From: Streptomyces sennicomposti
GTDB taxonomy: Bacteria; Actinomycetota; Actinomycetes; Streptomycetales; Streptomycetaceae
DNA: 64,000 bases
Direction: 5' to 3'
Assembly: GCF_019890635.1 (NCBI RefSeq)
Contig: NZ_JAIOAB010000018.1
Location: 1 to 64,000 of the forward strand
Part shown: in pieces, positions 26,810 to 35,195 of the stretch
How the letters are laid out: every line of letters starts with the position of its first letter
Position numbering within the stretch: the first letter of the stretch is position 1
The notes under the pieces: generated by a model
What the model was told of the DNA's origin: nothing
Database searches by the model: none
The model's input: only the letters and a program-made list of their open reading frames with translations
Program-made: the position numbers and the translations under genes

Positions 26810-27520
26810 ATGCGGGACGCGTACCACGAGGAACTGGACTCGATAGGCGACAGCCTGGTGGAGATGGCCCGGCTGGTCGGGTCGGCGATCGGACGCGCCA
26901 CGACCGCCATCCTCGACACCGATCTGAAGCTGGCCGAGAACGTGATCGAGGCCGACAAGAAGGTCGACGAGCTCCAGCACGACCTGGAGGCCAGGGCCAT
27001 CGCCCTGCTGGCCCGGCAGCAGCCGGTGGCGACGGATCTGCGGATCGTCGTCACCTCGCTGCGGATGTCCGCCGACCTGGAGCGCTCGGGCGACCTCGCC
27101 CAGCACGTGGCCAAGCTCGCCCGGCTGCGCTTCCCCGAGCGGGCGGTCCCCCACGACCTGCACGCCACCATCCTGGAGATGGGCCAGCTCGCGCAGCGCC
27201 TGATGGCGAAGGCGGCCGAGGTGATCGTCACCAAGGACGTCGACCTGGCGCTCCAGCTGGAGCAGGACGACGACGAGATGGACCTGCTGCACCGCACCCT
27301 GTTCCAGCACCTGATCGACGACCGCTGGAAGCACGGCATCGAGACGGCCGTGGACGTCACCCTGCTCGGCCGCTACTACGAGCGGTACGCCGACCACGCG
27401 GTCGCGGTCGCCAAGCGGGTGGTCTACCTGGTCACGGGCGAACACGCCGACGAGTTGCAGCAGCAGGAGATCCCGCCGGTGGCGGGGACGGGAACCGGGA
27501 CGGGGGTGGAGGGGGCGTAG
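26810..27520 (+). CDS. phoU: Phosphate transport system regulator PhoU
   Basis: A 236-residue all-helical protein of two PhoU three-helix repeats. ATG 26810 (MRDAYHEELDSIGDSL). Metal-binding helix motifs: EARAIALLARQQPVATDLR and DLERSGDLAQHV in repeat one; LGRYYERYADHAVAVAKR in repeat two. PhoU dampens the PhoR-PhoP response and phosphate uptake when phosphate is plentiful. The C-terminal 20 residues (Gly/Thr-rich) are extra. It is followed by mtpA after 210 bp. Confidence 0.95.
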   Translation: MRDAYHEELDSIGDSLVEMARLVGSAIGRATTAILDTDLKLAENVIEADKKVDELQHDLEARAIALLARQQPVATDLRIVVTSLRMSADLERSGDLAQHVAKLARLRFPERAVPHDLHATILEMGQLAQRLMAKAAEVIVTKDVDLALQLEQDDDEMDLLHRTLFQHLIDDRWKHGIETAVDVTLLGRYYERYADHAVAVAKRVVYLVTGEHADELQQQEIPPVAGTGTGTGVEGA

Positions 27521-27729
27521 GCCTCCGGCGGTTCTGGGGGCGGTGCTCTCCGGTGAGGTGCGGGTCGCGGGGGATGCGGGTCGCGGCGGCGCGGACCACG
27601 GTGGCTGGCGCGGGTCGCCGCGGTGCGGGTCGCGGTGGCGCGGGCGGGCGCGAGCCACTGTGCGCCGTTGATGCGCCCGGCGCGGCGGGCATGAAATGGG
27701 CGAAGGCACTCAGCCTCTAGGAGGGACCC

Positions 27730-27885
27730 ATGGCCGAATCCCCCAGCACCGCTCCCGACCCGACCCAGACCCGAGAGACCGAGCAGCCCGCCGAGCCCAG
27801 AATCCTCCCGCTCCTGGCGGCCTGCGGCTGCGGCTCGGGCTGCGGCTGCGGCTGCCAGTCGGGCGGCGCCTGTCAGTGCGGCTGA
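27730..27885 (+). CDS. mtpA: Small cysteine-rich metallothionein-like protein MtpA
   Basis: A 51-codon gene with a strong RBS (AGGAGG, 5 nt before ATG 27730). The product ends in CGCGSGCGCGC and then CQCG: seven Cys within the last 20 residues, in C-G-C repeats suited to thiolate metal binding. The first 30 residues are acidic and polar (Thr/Pro/Glu). A gene of this type, mtpA, is described next to phoU in Streptomyces and is under PhoP influence. The metal is not known from sequence. Confidence 0.85.
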   Translation: MAESPSTAPDPTQTRETEQPAEPRILPLLAACGCGSGCGCGCQSGGACQCG

Positions 27886-27898
27886 CGAGAGCACGCCG

Positions 27899-27961
27899 CC
27901 CGTAGGGGCGCGTACGACCCGTAGGGACTCGCAGGACCCGTAGGGGCGCGTACGACCCGTA
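27899..27961. repeat. 25-bp direct repeat downstream of mtpA
   Basis: CCCGTAGGGGCGCGTACGAC + CCGTA occurs at 27899-27923 and 27937-27961 without mismatch. Short CGTACG and CGTAGG motifs continue to about 27995. It could contribute to termination of mtpA. Region 27962-28433 holds no other convincing gene. Confidence 0.85.
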
Positions 27962-28433
27962 CGCCGTCGTAGGCCTACGCCCGCCCGTACGCCGTCGCAG
28001 GTCATCGCAGGGCTCCGGCGCATGTCGCCGGGGCCCTGCGCCGCGTACGCCCCCGTCCGCTTCCCCGCGCCGGCCCGGCACCCGTCCGGGGGACGCTTGC
28101 CCGGCAGGGCGCGTTACCCACTCAGGGGTGACGGCGCCGACCGGCCCGGGGTGGCGCGCCCTGGCGACCGCCGCGCCGATCCCAGAGCGCACAAGGCCGA
28201 GGCTCCCGACGGCCCGTCAACACCGCTCGTACACCACGTAAATGGGCACTACACCCGAGAGTCACAGAAATATGCACAACAGGTAACACAGGGCGGGAAC
28301 CGGACGTATCCGGCTGCGGGACGGACACAGTGTGAGGGCGCGGCCAACCCGGCCGCCACCCGCACACAGCGCACCCACGGACGCGGCGAGATCCGCGACC
28401 CGGGGGCGCGCTCGCACCAAGCAGGGAGAGCCT

Positions 28434-28997
28434 GTGTCCGTTTCCGTCTCTGTGACCGCCCGCCGCCTGACCGCAGCCGCCGCCACGGCCGGAGCGCTGG
28501 TCGGGATGGCGACGCTGCCGGCGTCCGCGGCCGACCACGCCCCGCACCGCCAGGGTGTGGTGATCAGCGGTCTGCACCTCGACAACGAGACCCGCGCCCA
28601 CCGTTCCAACCGCTCCCTCAACAACGAGTGGGTGACGATCAGCAACAACACCCGCCGCGACGTCAACCTGAGCGGCTGGACGCTGTCCGACCGGCAGGGC
28701 CACACCTACACCTTCCGCCACTACCGCCTCGGCGGCCACACCACCGTCCGCGTCCACACCGGCTACGGCAACGACACCCGCACCGACCTCTACCAGGACC
28801 GCCGCACCGCGGTCTGGGACAAGCACGCGGACACCGCCACCCTGCGCGACGCGAACCACCGCTTCGTGGACTCCCTCGCCTGGGGCGGCCAGCGCCACGT
28901 GAACCGCCCGGCCCCGCGCCACGCGGAGCACCCCGGTGCCCGTCACGCCGAGCGCCCCGGTCCGCGTCACCTCGAGCACCACGACGGCCGGCGCTGA
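28434..28997 (+). CDS. Secreted lamin-tail-domain (LTD) protein
   Basis: GTG at 28434 with GGAGAG upstream gives 187 residues. A Sec signal (about 1-35, LTAAAATAGALVGMATLPAS) ends at an ASA-A cleavage site. The mature part has a lamin-tail fold: NNEWVTISNNTRRDVNLSGW, then LSDRQGHTYTFRHY and a Gly-Asn strand YGNDTRTD. LTDs in bacteria occur on exported proteins and are thought to aid surface or DNA association; function is unproven. The C-terminus is rich in His/Arg/Pro in repeats (PRHAEHPGARHAERPGPRH). Confidence 0.85.
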   Translation: MSVSVSVTARRLTAAAATAGALVGMATLPASAADHAPHRQGVVISGLHLDNETRAHRSNRSLNNEWVTISNNTRRDVNLSGWTLSDRQGHTYTFRHYRLGGHTTVRVHTGYGNDTRTDLYQDRRTAVWDKHADTATLRDANHRFVDSLAWGGQRHVNRPAPRHAEHPGARHAERPGPRHLEHHDGRR

Positions 28998-29011
28998 CCC
29001 CAGCCGGCCCC

Positions 29012-29058
29012 GAAGGGCCCCCTCCCCGCCGTCCTGTCACGGGGAGGGGGCCTTCTCC
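29012..29058. terminator. Hairpin terminator after the LTD gene
   Basis: GAAGGGCCCCCTCCCCG (from 29012) pairs with CGGGGAGGGGGCCTTCTC (from 29040) with one bulge; 11-nt loop. Confidence 0.75.
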
Positions 29059-29219
29059 TGCCCCGGGGGGGCTCCCCCGTGCCCGCCCGCGCCCTGGCAG
29101 GATTTCCCGGTACGGGCGAAGGCGCCCCCGCTGATGAAGGCGGCGGCGGCGTAACAACCTGGCTCCAGCCCGGTCCGCGGCTCTTCCGGCCGAAAACGGC
29201 ACCTGCCAGAGTCCGGATC

Positions 29220-29600
29220 ATGAAAGACACCAGAAGACAGCAACTGGGCCTGCTGCCCGGCGTCGCCCTGGCCGCGGCGCTCCCCGGCATCACCCTCGCC
29301 GAAGCCGACGGCAGCCCACTGCTCGGCTACCTGCTCTCCTTCGTCATCTTCGCGGGCGTCGGCACGGCGATCTGGTCCACCCCGAGGAACCCCCGCCAGG
29401 CGCCGGCGCTCCTGCTCATCCTGGCGGTCGTGGGCGTGGCCCAGGACACCCTGGTCTGGTACCTGATCACGTGGCTGAGCGACGTCGAGGTGGCGAGCGT
29501 GGGCTGGGCGATCACGGCGGCCGCCGTCGTACGGGCGTGCTGCTGGGCGGGGGTGTGGCTGCTGCCGGGGGCGGAGACGGACGCCACGGCGACCCCGTGA
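29220..29600 (+). CDS. Hypothetical four-helix membrane protein
   Basis: A 126-residue product from ATG 29220. Hydrophobic segments at about 10-28, 34-50, 62-82 and 95-115. No family recognised; short integral membrane proteins like this are common in streptomycetes. RBS is weak. The gene is convergent with the VOC-family gene at 29641, with only 40 bp between stops. Confidence 0.6.
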   Translation: MKDTRRQQLGLLPGVALAAALPGITLAEADGSPLLGYLLSFVIFAGVGTAIWSTPRNPRQAPALLLILAVVGVAQDTLVWYLITWLSDVEVASVGWAITAAAVVRACCWAGVWLLPGAETDATATP

Positions 29601-29640
29601 CGACCGGACGCCTCGTCACCGAGGAACGAGGGGCGACGGC

Positions 29641-30051
29641 TCACGCAGGCAGATTCAACTGCCAGGACACACCGAACCGGTCGTTGACCCACCCGAACTT
29701 GCGGCTGAAGCCGTAGTCCCCGAGCGGCATGAGTTCCGCGCCCTGCTGCCCGAGGGCGGCGTAGAGCCGGTCGATCTCGGCCTCGTCCGCGCACTGCACG
29801 AAGAGGGAGATGGCGGGCGTGAAGGTGAACTCGTGCCGGGCGGGGCTGTCGATGCACATGAACTCCTGCCCGGCGAGCGAGAAGGTCGCGTGCTGCACAC
29901 TCCCCTCGGCGCCGGGCCCTTCGGCGCCGTAGCGGGTGATGCTGACGATCTCGGCGTCGTCGAAGAGCGAGACGTAGAAGCCCATGGCCTCCTCCGCCCG
30001 CCCCTCGAACATCAGGAACGTGGTGATCTTCCGCGACGACACGATCTCCAT
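29641..30051 (-). CDS. VOC-superfamily protein (PhnB/3-dmu-9_3-mt type)
   Basis: A 136-residue protein starting at ATG 30051. It begins with KITTFLMFEGRAEEAMGFYV, the paired beta-alpha-beta entry of the PhnB-like glyoxalase fold, then SVQHATFSLAGQEFMCID and FTPAISLFVQC. The GDYGFSRKFGWVNDRFGVSW ending is diagnostic for this subgroup. Catalytic activity is unknown; many members lack metal ligands. Confidence 0.88.
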   Translation of the reverse strand: MEIVSSRKITTFLMFEGRAEEAMGFYVSLFDDAEIVSITRYGAEGPGAEGSVQHATFSLAGQEFMCIDSPARHEFTFTPAISLFVQCADEAEIDRLYAALGQQGAELMPLGDYGFSRKFGWVNDRFGVSWQLNLPA

Positions 30052-30343
30052 AGCGCAGTCCCCTCCGCCACCGACCAGTGGACACCCGGCCACGCTAACG
30101 CGGGCGGGCCGCGACCTCATCCGCGAGACACGCGGCCGCGCACATCTGCCGGGGGCCGGCGTACAACTCGGGTGACGACGGGTCGCGGTCGGCGCCGGGG
30201 CGTGGCGGCGGTGCTCAGCGACGACGGCGCACACCCAAGCGCGGAGGCCGCACACCGCCTCGCGCAGCCGAATCTCGATGACTCCGAACCGGGCCTGGCA
30301 GAACACCGATCCCGTACAGCAGGATGCTGCTGGGGGTGACGAC

Positions 30344-30691
30344 GTGGAGCGGAACCTGCTCGAACGACTACTGGCCGGCGACGACGAGGCGTCCGTGGCC
30401 GCGCTGGCCGCGCTGCGGTGCGGCGGCTCCCACGTGGTCTGGCCCGGGACTACACCTACTGAGTCACTGGCCCTCATTTATGGACGTCGGCTGCGGCACA
30501 CGCGTCGCCGGGGCATCGAGACCACGAACCTGGAACACGCCGTGGAGTCACTCCGCCGACACCAGCAGCCGGTTCGCCTAGGGCAGATCAGGGCCGCCGA
30601 CGGTTCCTGGACGTTCCTGCTGTTCCTCACCGAGGACGGCACCAGGCTGATCACGTGCACCGGCGTCCGACGAACCCGCCTCCAGACCTGA
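30344..30691 (+). CDS. Hypothetical protein, 115 aa
   Basis: From GTG 30344 the product reads ERNLLERLLAGDDEASVAAL at the N-terminus and SWTFLLFLTEDGTRLITCTG near the C-terminus, a plausible alpha/beta protein. I do not recognise a family. ATG 30278 is an alternative in-frame start. It lies just left of the island's left repeat and may belong to the accessory DNA. Confidence 0.5.
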   Translation: MERNLLERLLAGDDEASVAALAALRCGGSHVVWPGTTPTESLALIYGRRLRHTRRRGIETTNLEHAVESLRRHQQPVRLGQIRAADGSWTFLLFLTEDGTRLITCTGVRRTRLQT

Positions 30692-30727
30692 GCCGCCTGG
30701 TGTGCCGGTCATCCACCACGACACCGC

Positions 30728-31104
30728 CGCGGCTCGGGTCCGTGCGGCGTGTCCTCGCGCGGCGGCGCCGCTACCTGCTCGACGGCCGGCCCGTCGAGTT
30801 CGCCGCCTCCTACCTGCCCCTCGACATCGCCCGCGGTACGCAGATCGCCGAGCCGAACCCCGGGCCCGGCGGCATCTACGCCCGACTCGAAGAACTGGGC
30901 CACCACCTCCACCACTTCGAGGAGGAGATCCGCGCCCGGATGCCCTCCCCGGACGAAGTACGCACCCTGCGCCTCGCCTCCGGCGTGCCCGTCATCCACC
31001 TGATCCGGACCGCGTTCGACGCCGAGGGGCGGGCCGTCGAAGTGTGTGACACCGTCATGGCCGCCGATGCCTACGTCCTCGCCTACCAGCTCCCGGCGAC
31101 CTGA
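30728..31104 (+). pseudogene. Truncated GntR/UTRA regulator (C-terminal half only)
   Basis: The frame encodes RVLARRRRYLLDGRPVEFAA to the stop at 31104, nearly identical to the C-terminal effector (UTRA) domain of the intact regulator at 37482-38270. There is no HTH and no proper start; upstream sequence is unrelated. A local difference is GHHLHHFEEE against GHRLDHFEEE in the intact copy. It is a remnant created at the island's left edge. Confidence 0.88.
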
Positions 31105-31201
31105 CGGCGCAGCGCGCTGGTATGCCGAAGCCCCCCGCCGCGAGTCGTCGCGAGCAGGGGGCCTCAGGAAGGACAGTAGGGCTTACTTCTTCTTGCCCTG
31201 G
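30728..31201. repeat. 474-bp direct repeat, left copy (partner 37894-38367)
   Basis: Ungapped match to 37894-38367 with about 25 mismatches by hand count (about 95% identity), mostly at third codon positions. It covers the 3' half of a GntR gene, the GntR/gpmA intergenic hairpin, and the last 18 bp of gpmA (CAGGGCAAGAAGAAGTAA on the minus strand). The two copies flank the accessory island at 31.2-37.9 kb. Divergence at silent sites shows the copies are distinct alleles rather than a recent copying event. Confidence 0.92.
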
Positions 31202-31273
31202 GTGTTGCCGGGGATCTTGGGGAGCTGGGTTTTTGCTGGTCGAAGAGGGTGGGCTCGCGCGCCTGGTGGTCGT

Positions 31274-31321
31274 CGTTGGTCGTCATTGGCCACTGTCGAG
31301 CGACCTCGGACGGCCCAGAAA
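31274..31321. repeat. Island-flanking repeat motif, left (partner 35091-35128)
   Basis: CGTTGGTCGTCATT ... GAGCGACCTCGGACGGCCCA GAAA resembles CGTTGGTCGTCGTT-GAGCGTCCCCGCACGGCCCAGAGA at 35091-35128 on the same strand, with an 11-bp insertion in the left copy. The TGGTCGTC motif is doubled here. The two sites bracket the GIY-YIG and ABC-3C genes. Repeats of this kind can be integrase arm or attachment sites. Confidence 0.55.
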
Positions 31322-31334
31322 GCGACCCGGCGGC

Positions 31335-31880
31335 CTAGGAGCCGATGGGCAACTCCCGGGCTCGTTGGCGAGCTTGGGCCCGTAGTTCCTTCAAGCGGCT
31401 GTGAAACGCGTTGCGACGGTTCTGGTCGAGGTTCAGCGGGAGGTCGAGTCGGGAGATGAGCTGTGACTCGAGGTCCCACGGTTCGTTCTGCTCGATCCAG
31501 CACACTCGCGCGTTGTCCGCCATCCACTGGCTCAGGGTGGCTTCGCCGGCCTTGCCGAAAGTCATCCGCTTGCCGCTGCCCACGCGGCGCAGTTCAAGTC
31601 CGAGCAGGCACCCGAGGGTGAGCCGCAGGGTCGAGCCGGCCGCGTTGCCCCGGTAGTGGTAGCGCACCCGATTGCGCAGGTTCTGCGTGCTGGTCCGGTT
31701 CGCCATGTACCGCGGTGCTATCCCGACGTACAGCAGGCGCCCAGCGTCCAGGTCCTGGTGGGGCGGCTGTTTGAAGTGCCATCCGTAGACCCCTGCCGCT
31801 GCCGGGACAGGGCTCGGACGCACCAAAACCTCCTGGGCCGACCACAACCGATCGGGACTGACGAGAGCGGTAGCCTCCAC
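31335..31880 (-). CDS. GIY-YIG nuclease-like protein
   Basis: A 181-residue protein from GTG 31880 with GGAGG upstream. GIY-YIG signature: GVYGW (30-34), LLYVGI (49-54), the conserved Arg/His in LRNRVRYHYRGN (68-79) and a candidate metal-binding Glu in PWDLESQLI (about 138). STLRLTLGCLLGLEL is typical of a streptomycete subgroup. It probably cuts DNA; its biological role is not known, but location beside an ABC-3C system suggests defence cargo. It is divergent from the ABC-3C operon. Confidence 0.8.
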   Translation of the reverse strand: MEATALVSPDRLWSAQEVLVRPSPVPAAAGVYGWHFKQPPHQDLDAGRLLYVGIAPRYMANRTSTQNLRNRVRYHYRGNAAGSTLRLTLGCLLGLELRRVGSGKRMTFGKAGEATLSQWMADNARVCWIEQNEPWDLESQLISRLDLPLNLDQNRRNAFHSRLKELRAQARQRARELPIGS

Positions 31881-32276
31881 GAAGCCTCCAGGCGTACTAC
31901 GGCTGATAGTCGCAGGCTACTGATCGACGCTGATCCAACGTCTCTGACCTACGCAACTGCGTGAACCGGCCCGGCAAGCCCAGGCGATGGCAGCTAAGTG
32001 CCTGGGCTGACCAGCATGACAGCAGTGCATGCGTTCCCTCGTTTCCAAGCGTTCGTCGCGCTCTGCGGCCCCTCGACACCCCGGCATGGCTCTACAACAG
32101 CCGAACGGCGAGAGACAGTCATACCGAAAAGAGACTGGCACGCCGCATGATCGGCGGTATCAGCACACCACCAGGGCTTCGCAGCCTAGGCGACCCGATC
32201 AAACTGTTGCACAGGGTGTAGCTTGCATCACATCGCGTTGATAAGGTGTGGGAGATGGGGGCGGGAGGGGGCGAGC
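31881..32276. other. 396-bp divergent promoter region at the edge of the low-GC segment
   Basis: Separates the GIY-YIG gene (minus) from the ABC-3C operon (plus). GC content falls here relative to flanking DNA. TTGCAC and TTGCAT hexamers occur at about 32212-32230, with AT-rich bases following, and may belong to the operon promoter; I cannot assign a clear -10. Confidence 0.45.
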
Positions 32277-33071
32277 GTGGCTCGAATTGAAGCGCCAGCG
32301 GGTCAACAAAAGGTCGTCATTCAGCGCAGCGGAAATATCTGCGCTTATCCAGAATGCAAAGCCGAGTTGGTAGTGAACGCCCGTCATGCTGGCGACAAAG
32401 ACAAAGCAGTTGGCAAGGTCGCGCATATATGCGCCGCATCAGAAGGCGGGCCGCGCTTTGACCCCAGCATGTCGGAGGAAGAACGCGGCAAGGCATCGAA
32501 CCTTATATACCTTTGCGGGACTCACCACGATGCGATAGACAGCCAGTTGCATTATCACACGGTCGATTTCTTGCGCGAAGCCAAAGAGAAGCATGAGATG
32601 GCAGTAGCGCGAGGCGTGCCATACAGTATGGGCGCAGTAGGCTTCGAAGAGCTCGAATCGGTTTGCAACTATCTCAGCATCAATGGAGACACTGATCTCG
32701 CCGAGGAGATCGCTTTGGATATTTCCCTCGAGGAGAAGATTGAACTAAATAGGCTGACGGATGTCTCGCGCGAAATGATCAACGCAGGCATAGCAAAAGT
32801 CCTGGAAGTGCGGAGCTTTATTCGTTTCGTCGAAGAGACCAAGCACCCTGGGTTCGGTACTAAATTGGCGGTTAAGTTCAAAGCCGAGTACTACAAGGCG
32901 CTAGGGCAGGGCCTGGAAGGGGATGAAATCTTCTCATACCTGTGTGGAGTCGCCTATGAAAACAGCGGCCCCAGGGACACCCCGGTTCTGCGAGCGGCAG
33001 CTGTAGCGACCGTAACGTACCTCTTCGAGATCTGCGAGATATTTGAGCATGCCGAACATACTGCTGCCTAA
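32277..33071 (+). CDS. ABC-3C system effector: HNH-like N-terminus with ABC-3C C-terminal domain
   Basis: A 264-residue protein; GTG 32277 has GGAGGGG 7-8 nt upstream. An HNH-like nuclease fold occupies about residues 10-95: zinc-type Cys in ICAYPEC (Cys22, Cys27), VAHICAASEGGPRFDPSM (His50), then NLIYLCGTHHDAID (Cys80, His83, His84). The remaining helical part ends in RAAAVATVTYLFEICEIFEH, resembling the C-terminal domain shared by effectors of ABC three-component conflict systems. It likely degrades nucleic acid when triggered by the ATPase partner. Codon use is markedly less GC-biased than the neighbours, a sign of transfer. It overlaps the next gene by 23 bp. Confidence 0.8.
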   Translation: MARIEAPAGQQKVVIQRSGNICAYPECKAELVVNARHAGDKDKAVGKVAHICAASEGGPRFDPSMSEEERGKASNLIYLCGTHHDAIDSQLHYHTVDFLREAKEKHEMAVARGVPYSMGAVGFEELESVCNYLSINGDTDLAEEIALDISLEEKIELNRLTDVSREMINAGIAKVLEVRSFIRFVEETKHPGFGTKLAVKFKAEYYKALGQGLEGDEIFSYLCGVAYENSGPRDTPVLRAAAVATVTYLFEICEIFEHAEHTAA

Positions 33072-33294
33072 CAAGCATGTGCGGACGAAAGAGAGTCTGC
33101 TCGCCCAATCCGCAAGCATCCTTGAGGCTATGCGCCCCCGCTCGTCCGTTGCGCAAGCGTGGTCAGCATGTAAGCAAAAATATCCGGAATACAGCTACCC
33201 GCGGTTTGTCTTGGCAATGGATACACTCATGGCCTTGGGGCTAATTGAGCTCGACGGCGACGTATTGATGAAAATGGGATCCTATGCTCCGTAG
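33049..33294 (+). CDS. ABC-3C system middle component (MC6-like)
   Basis: An 81-residue protein from ATG 33049 (a TTG two codons earlier is possible). Pattern: ILLPNKHVRTKESLLAQSAS near the N-terminus, then RFVLAMDTLMALGLIELDGD, a small winged-helix-like protein. This matches the middle-component proteins that sit between effector and ATPase in ABC-3C systems, where they are thought to bridge the two. Both ends overlap neighbours (23 bp with the effector, 11 bp with the ATPase), so the three are translationally coupled. Confidence 0.78.
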   Translation: MPNILLPNKHVRTKESLLAQSASILEAMRPRSSVAQAWSACKQKYPEYSYPRFVLAMDTLMALGLIELDGDVLMKMGSYAP

Positions 33295-35014
33295 ATTCAG
33301 CGCAAACAAAGAATCATTTCAGCCCATAGATTTCACCCCCGGGCTTAACGTGGTTCTAGCGGAGCAAGCCCCTGGAGCCACGCGTCAGCATAGCCGGAAT
33401 GCGCGAGGCAAGACCGCTCTTATTCAAGCGATTAATTTTTGCCTCGCCGCTAATCTCTCGTCGCAGTTGCGACCGCTCGCATCGGACGGGTGGACGTTCA
33501 CGCTTGAACTCGAAATGTGCGGCGCCAACCTCCGTGTCACTCGCGAGCTCGCGCGTCCCGGGAAGGTGAGTGTTGAGTGTGACGGTTCGCTTCCTCGGCA
33601 AATCGCCCCGTACGTCGATGAAGAGGGAAAGGTCAGGGTAGACGACTGGAAGCAAATTCTCGGAGAGCAGCTATTCGACCTGATCGATCCCGGTGAGGGG
33701 AAAGGACCTCGCAGCCTATCGGTCCGTACGTTGCTCAGCTATATCGTGCGCGTCGACATAACCAATAGTCCGTTTAAGATTCTTTCCGTCCAACCGGGAT
33801 GGAGCTCTCGGGAACACGTTTCTTACCTCTTGGGGATGGACTGGAAGGTTACTCGTGACGCAACGCTGATTGACACTGAAATTAAGGCCTATGACGCCAT
33901 TGACTATGCGACGGAAGAGGGACTAATCGGTGGGCCTCGCCAAGAAGGCCAGTTGCGCATCGAGCGGCAACAGGCCCAAGAGGAGCTCGATTCAATAACG
34001 GCGCGAATCAATGGGTTCCAGCTTCTGGACGATAGAGAGGGGGTGATTGAGCAGTCAGACAGACTGACCGAGAAGCTCAGGGAACTCCGAAACCAAGAGG
34101 TCGCCGACCGTCGAATGATTGCTTTGTATGAGGAGTCATTGGAGGTTCGTGACACCGAGCGAGATGACGCCCAAGATCTCCAGCGTCTCTACGAGAGCCT
34201 AGAACTGACCTTCTCACCGGATGCAGTTAGGCGCTTCGCCGATGTCGCCACTTTCCATGAGAGACTGATGAGTAATAGGCGTTCGTTCTTGCAGTCAGAA
34301 ATTGATCGCCTGACAAGGCAGCGAGCAGAACGCGCCCTCGAAATTGCCGAAGTCGAGACGCAGCGATCATCAGTGATGGCCGTTCTGCGTGCCGGCGGTG
34401 CGCTCGAAGAACTGGCAGCTTTGCAAAACAGCGCTATCCAGGCGGCAAAGCGTGTGGAAGCCGCCGATGCCTCCTTGCACCGCTTTAAAGAGGTGGGTGA
34501 GGCCAGAGAGAACGCCAAGGTTCGGCGCGCCCAGATGAGGCAGACGGCGGTCTCAGAGACAAACGCTGCTGAGGAAATCTTGGATAAAGCGTCCCGGGTC
34601 CTCAGCAAATTCATGATGAAGTTGTATAATCGGCGTGGAGTAGTCGTTGCGAAGGTTGACGACTATGGAATTGGGTTCTCCTTGGACATCGAAGGCCCCA
34701 AAAGTAAAGGCACAGCGAAAACTCAGGTTCTCGCCTTTGATTTCGCCTTGATGAGTACAGGATTCGAAGAGCAACGCCATCCAGGATTTCTTGTCTACGA
34801 CTCCGCAATGTTCGATGGGGTTGATCCCAGGCAGGTTTCCTCAGCGCTTGAGTTGGCGCGTGACATTTGCCGTGAGGAATCGACGCAGTATATCTGCACC
34901 CTTAATAGTAGCGAGGTTACCTCCGAGACTCTAACGGAGGATTGGTTCATCTCTGCTATTTGCCGGAAGGTTCTCGATACTGAAGTCGGCGGAATCTTTG
35001 GCTGTAAGTTCTGA
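33284..35014 (+). CDS. ABC-3C system SMC/RecN-like ATPase with DUF2326 C-terminus
   Basis: A 576-residue protein. N-terminal half-ATPase: GLNVVLAEQAPG, then a Walker A-type loop RNARGKTAL (38-46). A long coiled-coil middle follows (about 220-430, many Glu/Arg/Gln heptads such as RLTEKLRELRNQEVADRR). The C-terminal half-ATPase has TQVLAFDFALMST and HPGFLVYDSAMFDGVDPRQ (about 497-515), the DUF2326 Walker B region. This layout is the ATPase of ABC three-component biological-conflict systems, proposed to sense invading DNA and activate the effector. GC is low for the organism. Last gene of the operon. Confidence 0.88.
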   Translation: MLRRFSANKESFQPIDFTPGLNVVLAEQAPGATRQHSRNARGKTALIQAINFCLAANLSSQLRPLASDGWTFTLELEMCGANLRVTRELARPGKVSVECDGSLPRQIAPYVDEEGKVRVDDWKQILGEQLFDLIDPGEGKGPRSLSVRTLLSYIVRVDITNSPFKILSVQPGWSSREHVSYLLGMDWKVTRDATLIDTEIKAYDAIDYATEEGLIGGPRQEGQLRIERQQAQEELDSITARINGFQLLDDREGVIEQSDRLTEKLRELRNQEVADRRMIALYEESLEVRDTERDDAQDLQRLYESLELTFSPDAVRRFADVATFHERLMSNRRSFLQSEIDRLTRQRAERALEIAEVETQRSSVMAVLRAGGALEELAALQNSAIQAAKRVEAADASLHRFKEVGEARENAKVRRAQMRQTAVSETNAAEEILDKASRVLSKFMMKLYNRRGVVVAKVDDYGIGFSLDIEGPKSKGTAKTQVLAFDFALMSTGFEEQRHPGFLVYDSAMFDGVDPRQVSSALELARDICREESTQYICTLNSSEVTSETLTEDWFISAICRKVLDTEVGGIFGCKF

Positions 35015-35090
35015 AATCGCATGCCTGCGAGCTGCGGCTCCGCCATCGGTCAACGTTCTGACCAGCGGCGGAGCCGTCGACGTTTGTCAG

Positions 35091-35128
35091 CGTTGGTCGT
35101 CGTTGAGCGTCCCCGCACGGCCCAGAGA
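35091..35128. repeat. Island-flanking repeat motif, right (partner 31274-31321)
   Basis: CGTTGGTCGTCGTTGAGCGT + CCCCGCACGGCCCAGAGA. It sits 77 bp after the ABC-3C operon and marks where GC content starts to rise again. See the left partner for the comparison. Confidence 0.55.
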
Positions 35129-35195
35129 CGGCCCGAGCTAGGGCTGTCGCGGCGTGCCCCTCGATTGGGATACACACATGTGGCCTGTGGCCGAC

